Below, piece by piece: positions 1 to 8,811 of a stretch of DNA of 64,000 nucleotides. Origin of the DNA: Arthrobacter sp. C9C5 (GTDB lineage: Bacteria; Actinomycetota; Actinomycetes; Actinomycetales; Micrococcaceae); the NCBI RefSeq assembly GCF_013359735.1, contig NZ_JABFMX010000002.1:116261-180260 (forward strand), written 5' to 3'. The position numbers and the translations under genes were made by a program. Positions within the stretch are counted from its first letter, which is position 1. Each line of letters starts with the position of its first letter. The notes under the pieces were generated by a model. It made no database searches, was not told the origin of the DNA, and saw nothing but the letters and a program-made list of their open reading frames with translations.

Positions 1-954
1 GACAACGGAAGCACCGTAATCGGCTGTACTTCCGAGTTCGAGGGCCTGTGACAAGGAAACGAATTTCACGAAGTATCCGCGGAGGGACTTGTTGGCCAGC
101 CCGCTCGAGTTCCAAGTGTCACTCGAGAAGCGGTAGCCGGTGACGTGAAAGGCTGCAAAGCCCTTGATGTAATATTTGCCGCCTGACCCGGTGCCCGTGG
201 CCACGGCATAGAGCGGGAGGAGGACGGTCTGGTCGTTCAAAGCGCTGATGTCCCCGGGCGAACAGACCGACGGTCTGGAGGCGCCGGTGTCGCTACTGAA
301 CCAGATTCCTGGATTATTCGAGGCGCCAGCGCTGATCACGACGCTGCATGCAGAATCGGCGCCATTCGGGTCGGTGATCCATCCAAAACCACCGGGGATC
401 CCTGAGCATCCGCCCGCGTTCATATTGAGGACCTGCACGAAAGAGGGGTCCGGGGAGAATTTGCACTCGGCGATGGCCAAAGGGACGATAACGGTGCCCT
501 TGGACGGCGTCCCCCACTGAACGTTCGAAGTAGCCGTGACCTCAGAGTTCGAAAAGCCTAGTGCGCGGGCAAAAAGGTCCGGTACCGAGTTGAGGGCGCC
601 CCCACTCGCCTTGGCGCTCGTGGTGACCGTGGCTTTGCGGTTCGCCTTATCCAAGACGATGGCCTTGACATTACTCTGTCCGTCCACGGCGTTGGCGTTG
701 GCAAGCGTTCTGGCGAGAACTACGGGCGATGCCAAGGTGTCGGAGCAGTCCACATCGTTCAGATTCTTGGCACATTTTTGGCCCAGCATAAGGGCCACCG
801 AATCGGCCCCGTTCTGCAATTGGCCACGCTCGGAATAGAGTCGAGCAACGTCGATGGAGATGGCCGCGAACCCAAGTAGAACCACCATGAGGAGGGCGAC
901 CATGACAGCAATCCCGCCACGTTCTGTGTCGCCCGAAAATGCTACCCGCCGCAT
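1..954 (-). CDS. TadG-like Flp pilus assembly protein (copy 2), partial at left edge
   Basis: This reading frame is open from the ATG at 954 to base 1, at least 318 codons, so the C-terminus lies outside the window. The N-terminus has the GG-IAVMVALL pilin-like hydrophobic segment at residues 13-33, then SIDVARLYSERGQLQNGAD, the pattern of TadG-like N-terminal domains. It parallels the protein at 7281-8309 in order and N-terminus, and its last visible residues suggest little is missing. The start codon lies inside the 3' end of the upstream tadE (13-nt overlap), which suggests translational coupling. The likely role is a minor pseudopilin or envelope component of the Tad pilus. The family is clear; the exact function is not. 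Confidence 0.8.
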   Translation of the reverse strand, partial: MRRVAFSGDTERGGIAVMVALLMVVLLGFAAISIDVARLYSERGQLQNGADSVALMLGQKCAKNLNDVDCSDTLASPVVLARTLANANAVDGQSNVKAIVLDKANRKATVTTSAKASGGALNSVPDLFARALGFSNSEVTATSNVQWGTPSKGTVIVPLAIAECKFSPDPSFVQVLNMNAGGCSGIPGGFGWITDPNGADSACSVVISAGASNNPGIWFSSDTGASRPSVCSPGDISALNDQTVLLPLYAVATGTGSGGKYYIKGFAAFHVTGYRFSSDTWNSSGLANKSLRGYFVKFVSLSQALELGSTADYGASVV

Positions 955-1358
955 TGCATCGTACCTACGCCCTTCATCGAGAATGGTCCGGCAATTCCGG
1001 TCATAGTGGACAGGTTGTAGTTGATTGTCACGGTGACTTGAACGTTCGCGGCGCAGGCCGTCGGCGTGGGCGTCGAGGCGGGCGTCGTCTGATAGGTGAA
1101 GACAATCTTGTCGTTTGTCAGACTCGGCCTTAGCACGCTCGCGGCGCTCACGGCAGCGGCTTTGGCGGTTGTCGCGGCTGTTGGCGCCGCGTAGTTGACG
1201 GCCATCACTCTTGCGCCTTCACGGGCAGCGTTGGAGAGCGAGATCTGTACGTTGTAGGCGCGGCCAAACTCCATGATGCCCAGCAGAACCATCACCAGGA
1301 CCGGGGCCAGCAGGGCAAACTCCACCGCGACGGCGCCCCGTTCGCTTGTCTTGGACAT
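942..1358 (-). CDS. TadE-like minor pilin (copy 2)
   Basis: A 138-residue protein with N-terminus ERG-AVAVEFALLAPVL. There is a short basic leader, a cleavable G8/A9 junction, Glu13 at mature position +5, and one hydrophobic helix ending in GIMEFGRAY, typical of TadE-like pseudopilins. The ATG at 1358 is chosen because it puts the leader at normal length; an upstream in-frame start would add 22 non-conserved residues. The remainder is a small Thr/Ala-rich extracytoplasmic domain. It follows the second Flp pilin and overlaps the second tadG by 13 nt. It is probably processed by the prepilin peptidase at 9286-9951. Confidence 0.85.
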   Translation of the reverse strand: MSKTSERGAVAVEFALLAPVLVMVLLGIMEFGRAYNVQISLSNAAREGARVMAVNYAAPTAATTAKAAAVSAASVLRPSLTNDKIVFTYQTTPASTPTPTACAANVQVTVTINYNLSTMTGIAGPFSMKGVGTMQCGG

Positions 1359-1456
1359 GGAGGACCGCCTTCCTGGACACTCGCCCGAGACGAAAGTGTG
1401 GTGGCGGCCAACTGCCGCCACCACACTTTGTTTTGACTAGACGCTAGGACGCCTCA

Positions 1457-1684
1457 TTAAGGGGCGCAGGACGCTGCGACGTCGCCCGCACGTTCGGTGA
1501 AGTCACCGCCGCTGATGGAGCACTGGACCTGCGTGAACGTGTCGAGCAAGGTGCCGCCGAGCAGCGTGACCGCGACGATGATGACCACGGCGATGAGGGA
1601 GACCATGATGCCGTATTCGACGGCCGTGGCGCCCTTCTCATCGCCGCGGAGGCGGACGGAGAGGTTGGTGTAAAGAGCAAGCAT
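1457..1684 (-). CDS. Flp-type pilin (copy 2) with Cys-containing tail
   Basis: A 75-residue Flp pilin. Residues 15-24 (DEKGATAVEY) show the prepilin cleavage site between G18 and A19 with the invariant Glu23-Tyr24, followed by a hydrophobic helix. The start at 1684 follows an AGGAG ribosome site 7 nt upstream. Unlike the first pilin of the locus (8812-9018), it continues past the helix for about 25 residues with two cysteines, C55 and C73, which could form an exported disulfide loop. It leads the second Flp-TadE-TadG set, downstream of the terminator-like hairpin after tadC. It is either a major pilin variant or an alternative subunit. Confidence 0.88.
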   Translation of the reverse strand: MLALYTNLSVRLRGDEKGATAVEYGIMVSLIAVVIIVAVTLLGGTLLDTFTQVQCSISGGDFTERAGDVAASCAP

Positions 1685-1883
1685 TGGTGACTCCTGAGCG
1701 AGTTTGGGCGGCTGGCCCTGCACCAGCACTGAGAGGAACTTAGCAAGCGCCGACACGCCGTCAATTCGAATTTGGAACATCCTGTGCCAAGACTTCCCAA
1801 ACTGCCTTTTTCCTGTACTTTCCCTGCGCGGATCCTGCGCTGGGCCTGGACTGAACCATGCGAAAACGCGCCGGCACAAAGGA

Positions 1884-1916
1884 GGACCCCCTTGGCTCTG
1901 GGTACCAAGGGGGTCC
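1884..1916 (-). terminator. 12-bp perfect hairpin after tadC
   Basis: The arms 1884-1895 (GGACCCCCTTGG) and 1905-1916 (CCAAGGGGGTCC) are perfect complements around a 9-nt loop. It lies 35 nt beyond the tadC stop. The downstream side for minus-strand transcription has only a weak T run (CTCCTTTG). It probably ends or attenuates the main tad operon before the second flp gene. Confidence 0.7.
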
Positions 1917-1950
1917 GGTCTATGGGGCGGCCCGGAGGCGGACCGCGTGT

Positions 1951-2832
1951 TTATTTGTTGGCGAAAACCTCCATAATGCCCATCACCGTGGGTCCCAGCA
2001 CCACGATGAACAGGGTGGGGAGGATCGAGAAGATCAGCGGGAACAGCATCTTGACCGGCATTTTCATGGCATGCTCTTCCGCACGCTGACGGCGCTTCAC
2101 GCGCATGTCCTTCGCCTGGGCGTTCAATACTTGAGCTATGGCGATGCCGTAGGCGTCCGCTTGGACCACTGCCCGGACAAAGGACCGAAGGTCCGGTACG
2201 TCCACGCGCTGGGCCATCGCCAGATATGCGTCCTTGCGGGAGCGGCCCACCTGGATGTCCTGCAGCGTCCTGATCAGTTCGTCAGCCAGTGGGCCCTTGC
2301 CGTTCTGGCCTGCCCGGGCCATCGCGGTTTCGAAGCCGAGGCCGGCCTGGACCGAGATGAGCATCTGGTCCAGTGTGTCCGGCAACTCGAGCTTAATTGC
2401 CTCGCGCCGCTTCTGGGCGTGGTTCCGAAGCAGGATGTCCGGGACAAAGTAAGCCAGTGCGGAGGCTCCCGCAGCGAGGAGCACGCTAACTGTCGTAGGG
2501 TTTCCGGCAATGAACAGTACGCCCATCACGGCGCCCGCGAGGGCCAGCAGGGGCTTGACCATAAGGATGCGTCCCAAGGGCCAGTCCTTCGGTCGGCCCG
2601 CGCCGGCGAGCTGCTTGTCCAGCCAGGCCGTGTAGCCCTTCGGGGTGATCCTTCGGCTGAAGGCTGCGAATTGGCCGGTGGCGGAGACCGCGGAGCCGGC
2701 GGCCTGCGGGCCTTGCCCGAGGTTGGCCTGGATGTTTCGCAGTCCGGCCCGGTCACCGGTGAAGGCAAGCCACGTCATGATCGAGAGCGGGGCGATGACC
2801 GCCAGGATGGCTGCATAGGCGATGGGTTGCAC
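1951..2832 (-). CDS. tadC: Tad pilus inner-membrane platform protein TadC (T2SS F family)
   Basis: A 293-residue membrane protein with a T2SSF domain in its C-terminal half (LELPDTLDQMLISVQAGLGFETA) and hydrophobic segments near residues 5-25, 90-130 and at the C-terminus (ILPTLFIVVLGPTVMGIM). With TadB it forms the inner-membrane platform on which the TadA ATPase drives Flp pilus assembly. The GTG start at 2832 is preceded by AGGAG. It begins 15 nt after tadB in the same operon, and a strong hairpin follows. Length and position after tadA-tadB are normal for TadC. Confidence 0.9.
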   Translation of the reverse strand: MQPIAYAAILAVIAPLSIMTWLAFTGDRAGLRNIQANLGQGPQAAGSAVSATGQFAAFSRRITPKGYTAWLDKQLAGAGRPKDWPLGRILMVKPLLALAGAVMGVLFIAGNPTTVSVLLAAGASALAYFVPDILLRNHAQKRREAIKLELPDTLDQMLISVQAGLGFETAMARAGQNGKGPLADELIRTLQDIQVGRSRKDAYLAMAQRVDVPDLRSFVRAVVQADAYGIAIAQVLNAQAKDMRVKRRQRAEEHAMKMPVKMLFPLIFSILPTLFIVVLGPTVMGIMEVFANK

Positions 2833-2847
2833 GTTCTCTCCTACTTC

Positions 2848-3795
2848 TCAGAACTTCGGTTTGATGAGTCGGCTGAGCCAGAAGCCGCCAACAGTCAGCA
2901 GGACTATGGCAACGAGGATCATCAGGAAACCCGGAATAGTGGTCAGGAAGACCTTCGAGTACAGCGGGTTGAAGAGTGTCAGCCCCATGAACATCACGAC
3001 CGGGAGTGCCATCAGGACCATCGCGGACATCCGGCCCTCCGCACTGAGGGCCCGGACCTGGCCCCTGATCTGGTTGCGATCCCGGATGGTCTCGCCCACA
3101 TGGTCCAGGACCTGGGCAAGATCACCGCCGACTTCCCGGTGGATCTCGATGGCCCGGGTAATTGAGGCGAAGTCTTCGTTGTCGGTACGCCGGGCAACTT
3201 CCGCGAACGATTCGCCGAGATCCCGGCCGATCCGTGTCTCGTTGACCACCCGGCTGAGCTCCTCTTTCATCGGTGCCTCATTCTCCTCGGCGGCAGCATC
3301 CACTGCCCGGAGCAGGCTATGGCCGGCGCGGAGGCCACCGGCGAGCATCTGCAGCGCATCCGGCACCTGCTCATCGAACTTCTTGCGACGCCGCGAGACC
3401 AGAATGCTGAGGAAAACGAGGAGACCCACTGGTGTCAGCAGCGTCAATACCGCGGCCAGGGCCGGGCCGCCGAGGAGGAAGCCAAGGACCGCAGCCACGA
3501 AAGTAAGGGCGCAGCCCATCAGCACGTAGTCGCCAGGTTGCTTCTTCAGTCCGGCGCGATCAAGCTTCTCCCGGCTAAGCAGTCCGGAGCCGCGGCTCCG
3601 GAGGCCCTTGTTGAGAGTGTCCACGGCTTGGTCGGTGAGCCGGGTGAGGTTTGACGTGTGCGCGGCCGCCTCGTCGGGCCGGCGCCGGGAAAGCGGCACC
3701 GCGTGCGGCTTGAAGACGATGGCGACCATCGTCGCCAAGGCTGCGTACGCCAGGACTAGGCCGGCGACAAAAACGAGGGGAGACAGGTCCTGCAC
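2848..3795 (-). CDS. tadB: Tad pilus inner-membrane platform protein TadB (T2SS F family)
   Basis: A 315-residue protein with an N-terminal membrane segment (LVFVAGLVLAYAALATMVAI), a central pair of helices, the T2SSF domain (QVPDALQMLAGGLRAGHSLLRAVDAAAEE) and C-terminal membrane segments. It is the platform partner of TadC. The start is GTG at 3795, 2 nt after the tadA stop, so translation is probably coupled. It is shifted upstream relative to TadC, as usual in tadA-tadB-tadC clusters. No anomalies were seen. Confidence 0.9.
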   Translation of the reverse strand: MQDLSPLVFVAGLVLAYAALATMVAIVFKPHAVPLSRRRPDEAAAHTSNLTRLTDQAVDTLNKGLRSRGSGLLSREKLDRAGLKKQPGDYVLMGCALTFVAAVLGFLLGGPALAAVLTLLTPVGLLVFLSILVSRRRKKFDEQVPDALQMLAGGLRAGHSLLRAVDAAAEENEAPMKEELSRVVNETRIGRDLGESFAEVARRTDNEDFASITRAIEIHREVGGDLAQVLDHVGETIRDRNQIRGQVRALSAEGRMSAMVLMALPVVMFMGLTLFNPLYSKVFLTTIPGFLMILVAIVLLTVGGFWLSRLIKPKF

Positions 3796-3797
3796 GG

Positions 3798-5273
3798 TTA
3801 CCGCCCCCTGACTGGCGCTGCGCCAAATACTGCCGGCGAAATCGGAATCCCGAGTTCGGCGAAGCGATCGGTGAACCGGGGACGCACGCCGGTCGGCACG
3901 GGCTTGCCGAGGAACCGGCCACTGGCGTCGATGCCGGCGGAGTAGTCGAACACAAATGCATCCTGGAGCGTGACGACGTCGCCCTCCATGCCCTGGACCT
4001 CGGTGATGTGGGTGACGCGCCGTGATCCGTCGCGAAGCCGGGAGATATGCACGATCAGGTTTACCGCCGAAGCTACCTGTTCGCGGACCGCCCGCAGGGG
4101 CAAATCCATGCCTGCCATCAATACCAAGGTTTCGAGCCGGGCGATGGCATCCCTGGGGGAATTTGCATGCACGGTGGAGATGGAGCCGTCATGGCCGGTG
4201 TTCATGGCCTGCAGCATGTCCAGGCACTCTCCGCCGCGGACTTCGCCGACCACGATCCGGTCCGGCCGCATACGCAGTGAGTTGCGAACCAGATCGCGGA
4301 TGGAGATTTCTCCCTTTCCCTCGATGTTCTGCGGCCTGCTCTCCAGACGGACCACGTGGTCCTGCTGCAGTTGCAGTTCCACGGCGTCCTCGATCGTCAC
4401 GATCCGGTCCGAGCTCGGAATGAACGAGGAAAGCACGTTCAGCAGGGTTGTCTTTCCGGTGCCCGTTCCGCCGGAAACGATGATGTTCAGCCTGGCCAGC
4501 ACGCAGGCCTGCAAGAGCTCTGCCATTTCCGGGGAAAGGCTGCCCATCGAAATGAGGTCATGGACCGTCAGGGGATCCCGGCCGAACTTCCGGATGGTCA
4601 GGGCCGGCCCGTTGACGGCCAGCGGTGGGATGATGGCGTTGACGCGGGACCCGTCCGACAGCCTGGCGTCGACCAAAGGGGAAGACTCATCGATCCGGCG
4701 TCCCACGTTGGAAACGATCCTTTCAATGACCCGCCGCAGGGCGTCATCCGAGGTGAACTTGGAGTCCGTCAGCTGCAGCTGCCCCTGACGTTCCACGTAG
4801 ATCTGATCGAAGCGGTTGACCATCACCTCGGTCACCGTGGGATCGTCCAAATACCTCTGAATGGGGCCATGGCCCAACACGTCGTCGATGATTTCACGGA
4901 TCAGCCGCTGCCGTTCGATTGCGGTGAGGGGGATTTGCTCCTCATCCACGACGGCCTTCAGCTCGTCCTTGACGGACTGGTGAAGTTCCGTTTCATCAAT
5001 AGAGGAATCGGTAATGCGCGACCCAAGCCTTTCGAAGAGGGCCTGGCTGGCGCGTTCCTTGAGCGCGTTGAGCGCCTCGCTGGCAACGGATGCGGTCTGC
5101 TGGAGCTCTGAGAACCCGGGCTGGGATTCTGCCGCCGTCTTAGCCTCCAGGATCCGCCCCAGGGTGGCCGGCTGTGCTTGCGAAGCAAAGACGTCGACGG
5201 CGCCCGGCTTGTCCCCGGGCCCGGCGGGCGGAAGACCGCCGCGCAGTTGCTGGAATCGGTCGGTGAGGCTCAC
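3798..5273 (-). CDS. tadA: Tad pilus assembly ATPase TadA/CpaF
   Basis: A 491-residue secretion ATPase of the CpaF family. Near residue 270 is the Walker A motif GGTGTGKTT, followed by an Asp/His-box region and a Walker B-like IVVGEVRGGE, with STVHANSP beyond it. The N-terminal domain (DRFQQLRGG onwards) includes HGPIQRYLDDPTVTEVMVN. A GTG start at 5273 is preferred because it overlaps the tadZ stop as GTGA; an ATG at 5321 would add 16 residues. It powers pilus extension or retraction at the cytoplasmic face with TadB and TadC. Confidence 0.93.
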   Translation of the reverse strand: MSLTDRFQQLRGGLPPAGPGDKPGAVDVFASQAQPATLGRILEAKTAAESQPGFSELQQTASVASEALNALKERASQALFERLGSRITDSSIDETELHQSVKDELKAVVDEEQIPLTAIERQRLIREIIDDVLGHGPIQRYLDDPTVTEVMVNRFDQIYVERQGQLQLTDSKFTSDDALRRVIERIVSNVGRRIDESSPLVDARLSDGSRVNAIIPPLAVNGPALTIRKFGRDPLTVHDLISMGSLSPEMAELLQACVLARLNIIVSGGTGTGKTTLLNVLSSFIPSSDRIVTIEDAVELQLQQDHVVRLESRPQNIEGKGEISIRDLVRNSLRMRPDRIVVGEVRGGECLDMLQAMNTGHDGSISTVHANSPRDAIARLETLVLMAGMDLPLRAVREQVASAVNLIVHISRLRDGSRRVTHITEVQGMEGDVVTLQDAFVFDYSAGIDASGRFLGKPVPTGVRPRFTDRFAELGIPISPAVFGAAPVRGR

Positions 5274-6472
5274 TGAACTACCGCCCTTCTGTGGAGTTGC
5301 TTGTGCGGTCTGGCGTCCCATTCCGGCTTGAAACGGTCAACAAGCCGGCGGAGGCCCTTGAGTGCAGCGTCCCGGCTGCTGTCCTGAAGGATGGGGACGC
5401 CCTTGTTGGTGGAGAACGGAAGAGTCCGCGACCGCGGCAACACCACGTCCACCGGGGCTCCAATAGTGGCTTCGACATCCTTCAGCGATAGCCCAGCCCG
5501 ACGATCGGCCATGTTGAGCACAATATGGCGGTTCGCCGGCACCAGGTTCAGCTCATCGAGGATTTGGAATCCGGTGCGCATGCCCCGAATGCTGGGGACG
5601 TCCATGCCGCAAATCCACAAAGCGTCCGTGGCCTGCTCAAGGGTGGCGAGGACATGCTCACCCAGGCCAGGTGCGGTGTCCACCACGATGTACCGGAACT
5701 CCTTCCGCAACTGCTCAAGCAGATGGGAGACATGTGCTGCGCTAATTCGGTCCATCTCCACGGGTGTCCGCGGAGCGCAGAGAGCGTAGATGCCGGCGGG
5801 GTGAACCGTCAGGTAGGTCTTGAGCACCATGGAGTCCTGGCTTGCAGCTCCCATCACTGCGTCGGTGATGGTGAACTCCGGTTCGAGCAGCAGCCCGCTT
5901 GCCACGTCGCCGAACTGCAGGTCCAGGTCCACGATCACCACGCCCATGGGTGCGGTCTTCCCGAGCCCGACCGCAAGGTTGGTGGCGACCGTAGTCTTGC
6001 CGACGCCGCCCTTGGGGGACATCACTGCAATGACCCGCCCGGAACCGCGGTCGGCGTGCTCGGTCGTCTGGGGGCCAAGCCCCCGGCGCCGGCCGGCGGC
6101 GGCGAGGCTGGCCCGCTCCAGCATGACCCTGATGGTGTCAGGGTCAGCTGCCGGATCCAGCAGGTCACGCACGCCGGCCCGCATTGCCTGAACCACGGTT
6201 TCCGGATCTGCATCGACTGCCAGGATCACGCTGATTTCCGGATACTGGAGGTCGACCACTGCGGCCAGCTTCAACGAATCAGCTACGGGTACGCCAGGAC
6301 CAAGGATGAGGACCTCGGGTGCGTCGCCTACCATTTGACGCAGGATGTCGGACGGGCCTTCCGGCAGGTAGTCGGCTTTGAAGACGTGGAGATCTCCATG
6401 CATTCCGCCGACAGCCAGTCGAACCAGCCGTTCGAAATCAGCGTTTGGCGTGATCAGGACGAAGCGGCTCAT
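5270..6472 (-). CDS. tadZ: TadZ/CpaE-like ParA-family localisation ATPase
   Basis: A 400-residue protein with a receiver-like N-terminal domain (about residues 1-120, VILAVDADPETVVQAMRAG) lacking an obvious complete phospho-acceptor pocket. A MinD/ParA-type ATPase follows: deviant Walker A KGGVGKT at 154-160, VIVDLDLQFGD, and IVVDTAPGLGE. In other Tad systems TadZ/CpaE sets the polar or midcell position of the machinery. The ATG overlaps the cpaB stop (ATGA), and its own stop overlaps the tadA start, so cpaB-tadZ-tadA look translationally coupled. Confidence 0.9.
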   Translation of the reverse strand: MSRFVLITPNADFERLVRLAVGGMHGDLHVFKADYLPEGPSDILRQMVGDAPEVLILGPGVPVADSLKLAAVVDLQYPEISVILAVDADPETVVQAMRAGVRDLLDPAADPDTIRVMLERASLAAAGRRRGLGPQTTEHADRGSGRVIAVMSPKGGVGKTTVATNLAVGLGKTAPMGVVIVDLDLQFGDVASGLLLEPEFTITDAVMGAASQDSMVLKTYLTVHPAGIYALCAPRTPVEMDRISAAHVSHLLEQLRKEFRYIVVDTAPGLGEHVLATLEQATDALWICGMDVPSIRGMRTGFQILDELNLVPANRHIVLNMADRRAGLSLKDVEATIGAPVDVVLPRSRTLPFSTNKGVPILQDSSRDAALKGLRRLVDRFKPEWDARPHKQLHRRAVVQ

Positions 6473-7260
6473 CGGAACAGTCCTGCCGCATCGACGGTGC
6501 CCTTGCCCGATTCGACGGCATTGCCGGGTTCCTTCGACAGGTAGACCTTGCCGAACTCGGTGGCGAACACGATCCGCTCCGCGTCGGCGGAGTTTCGGGC
6601 CAGGGTAATGAGGTAGCTGCCGTCACCTTGCGCCTTGGTGGAGGAGGTGGAGGATACCTGGCTCGCACCGGCCTCGGTGTCGGCCGTTCCAGTCTGCGTG
6701 GCTGCGCCGTCGCTGAACTGCGCAGCGGTGACCAGAACTTTATGGAAGGTCTGCTGCGTCTTGCTCACCTTTGTGCCTGCTGCGCCGTCCGACCCCTTGG
6801 CTGTTACTTCCACGGACAGGAAGACGCCGACAGTGTCCCCGGCCTTCAGGATGCCGCCCGCAACGCGCTCGATAGGAAGCTTGAGCGTCAGCTCCTGGAG
6901 GCCGGCCGGTACCTGGACCCGAGCCGGGCCGAGGAAGGCATTCTCTTCCACCATCCGGCTGGACAGCAACTGCTCGCCCGGCATCAAGGTGACTGCGGTG
7001 ACCTTGGACCCGAGCGAGGCGAGATCCGTGACGCTGCTGTCGGCCAGCGCCAGCTTAGGCACTTCCTTCTTTGTCACCATGGATGCGATCTTGTCCGCGG
7101 CGGTTCCGGCCGGAATGGCCCTTTGCACAACGTAGATTGATTCTGTTTCCGTGCCGGCCAGCGCCCGTTTATCAGCATTCTGAACATATGAGACCAGCAG
7201 TACGGTTCCAATAATTGCCACAAGTAATGCGGCGATGCCCCCCAGCAGGCGTGCTTTCAT
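6469..7260 (-). CDS. cpaB: CpaB/RcpC-like Flp pilus assembly protein (SAF domain)
   Basis: A 263-residue protein with one N-terminal membrane anchor (LLGGIAALLVAIIGTVLLVSY), a SAF domain (YVVQRAIPAGTAADKIA with VTLMPGEQLLSSRM), and a RcpC-like C-terminal domain (VPAGLQELTLKLPIERVAGGILKAGDTVGV). In diderms CpaB/RcpC assists the secretin. This monoderm has no secretin gene in view, so the protein probably acts at the outer face of the membrane or in the wall. An AAGGAG ribosome site precedes the ATG at 7260. It lies between the first TadG and TadZ. Confidence 0.9.
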   Translation of the reverse strand: MKARLLGGIAALLVAIIGTVLLVSYVQNADKRALAGTETESIYVVQRAIPAGTAADKIASMVTKKEVPKLALADSSVTDLASLGSKVTAVTLMPGEQLLSSRMVEENAFLGPARVQVPAGLQELTLKLPIERVAGGILKAGDTVGVFLSVEVTAKGSDGAAGTKVSKTQQTFHKVLVTAAQFSDGAATQTGTADTEAGASQVSSTSSTKAQGDGSYLITLARNSADAERIVFATEFGKVYLSKEPGNAVESGKGTVDAAGLFR

Positions 7261-7280
7261 CGTAACTCCTTAGATACTGC

Positions 7281-8309
7281 TCATTTGATGAGCTTTATTT
7301 CAGCGGTCCCTAAGTTGGCGCCGCCGCTCGAATTTCCCCCAATGGAATCAATAGTCTCGAATGTCACGAATTGTCCGATGATGCAGCGGTTGTTTCCGCC
7401 CGAGCAAGCCAGGGCGCTGGTCATGTTTGGATCGCCCGCTCTGTTCCGAAATTCGTAGTTGTGGTTGTTGCCGAATTTCCAGCCCCACATCTTGAAAGTG
7501 GCGTAACCGATCACATGGAAGTAGCCGTTCTGCCCCTGGCCGCCAGCATTGTCGAAGACGGGGAAGGCCACTTTGACGTCGCCCCCGGCGAGGATGGTTG
7601 CGATCCAGCCGCCAAGTACTGTGTCGCAGTCAGTCGGCGGGTTGTTGCCGGGGTCGGACCCCGCCCGGTTGTTTCCGGTAGTGGTTTCAGCGATGCATGG
7701 CGAGGTCCGATCGAGCCAGCCCCAACCGCCCGGGATTTGCGTTCCGGACGGTCCGGTGCACGTTCCGCCTGGCTTGTAGGAGATTTTCTGGACCTCTGCG
7801 GTTTGGCTTCCGCCTGAGAGGTTGAAGCAGCTATCGGACAACGCCAGCGGAAAACCGGATCCCTGCGTCTTATTCCTGAAGGACGCGATGGCGTTGGCCC
7901 GAACGGTCACCGGCGGAGCATTCAGGGCGCTGGCGAAGAGTTTCGTCAAAAACCCTGCGCCGTTGCTGCCGCGAGTGGATGTGACCACCTTGATCTGGTT
8001 GGGCACCGACAAGTCGACTGAATCTACGGTGGTGGCGCCGTCGTCGGAGTTGGGCCCGCTCAGCTCGGCGGCCCATGCCATGGCCTGTCCGACGGTGCAA
8101 CCGCCGGCTCTGTGGCACTGTTGGGCGGCAGCAAGGGCGCCTGCGTCAGCGGCATTCTGCAGCTGTGCGCGCTCGGCGTAGATCTGTCCGGTGTCCACGG
8201 CCAGGGCCCCGGCTCCGATGAGCACCAGCATCATGACCGCAACTAGCACGCCGGTGGCGCCGCGCTCGTCCCGGTGCTGCCTGGTCGCGGTTGCCCTTAG
8301 CCGTTGCAT
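7281..8309 (-). CDS. TadG-like Flp pilus assembly protein (copy 1)
   Basis: A 342-residue protein with DERG-ATGVLVAVMMLVLIGAG at residues 14-34, then AVDTGQIYAERAQLQNAADAGALAAA, the TadG-like N-terminal signature. A long extracytoplasmic part follows, rich in Gly, Asn, Ser and Cys. The start ATG overlaps the end of tadE copy 1 by 13 nt, the same arrangement as at 942-954. It is probably a minor pilin or envelope adaptor of the Tad apparatus. The Cys-rich distal part is not assigned to a known domain. Confidence 0.85.
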   Translation of the reverse strand: MQRLRATATRQHRDERGATGVLVAVMMLVLIGAGALAVDTGQIYAERAQLQNAADAGALAAAQQCHRAGGCTVGQAMAWAAELSGPNSDDGATTVDSVDLSVPNQIKVVTSTRGSNGAGFLTKLFASALNAPPVTVRANAIASFRNKTQGSGFPLALSDSCFNLSGGSQTAEVQKISYKPGGTCTGPSGTQIPGGWGWLDRTSPCIAETTTGNNRAGSDPGNNPPTDCDTVLGGWIATILAGGDVKVAFPVFDNAGGQGQNGYFHVIGYATFKMWGWKFGNNHNYEFRNRAGDPNMTSALACSGGNNRCIIGQFVTFETIDSIGGNSSGGANLGTAEIKLIK

Positions 8310-8701
8310 CGCATGGCTCCCTTGCCATGCAAGGTGACGGTGCTGCCGAAAAAGCTTGTCAGCGTGTTCGCGGTGTACGTCACGTTGACGGTTGCAGTGC
8401 TGCCGTTGGTGCAGGCCGCGGGGGAAAATGCGTAGCTAAAGCCGGCCGGGCTGAGCCCCGGCGCTCCGGCCGCGGCGGCCGCCTTTGCGTCGCCCTGGTT
8501 GTTCTTGATGGCCATGGTCCTGGCCGCTTCGCGGGCGGCCTGGGTCACTGATATCTGAAGGTTGTACGTGTAGGAAAACTCCACGATCCCTACAACCAGG
8601 GACAAGAGAAGAGGTGCTACGAGGGCGAATTCGACGGCGGCCGAGCCGCGCTCCCGCCCCTGCGCCCGAGCTGTAGGCGCCGACGAACTGCTGCGTTTCA
8701 T
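8297..8701 (-). CDS. TadE-like minor pilin (copy 1)
   Basis: A 134-residue protein. RERG-SAAVEFALVAPLLLSL places the predicted cleavage after G19 and the conserved Glu at 24, followed by GIVEFSYTYNLQISVTQAAREAARTMA, as in other TadE proteins. The ATG at 8701 is preferred over an upstream GTG because the basic leader MKRSSSS is then intact. The short mature domain ends with two Cys (PAACTNG and GAMRCNG). It belongs to the first Flp-TadE-TadG set and overlaps the following tadG. Confidence 0.86.
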   Translation of the reverse strand: MKRSSSSAPTARAQGRERGSAAVEFALVAPLLLSLVVGIVEFSYTYNLQISVTQAAREAARTMAIKNNQGDAKAAAAAGAPGLSPAGFSYAFSPAACTNGSTATVNVTYTANTLTSFFGSTVTLHGKGAMRCNG

Positions 8702-8811
8702 GGAATCCCCCCCGGGATAGAGGCAGCGAATGGTTTTAAGGAATGTGCCGCGTCCGCGAGACACGGACGCGGCACACTGCGTAGAGCTGAGACCTGTGTT
8801 GCTCCCGGCGC

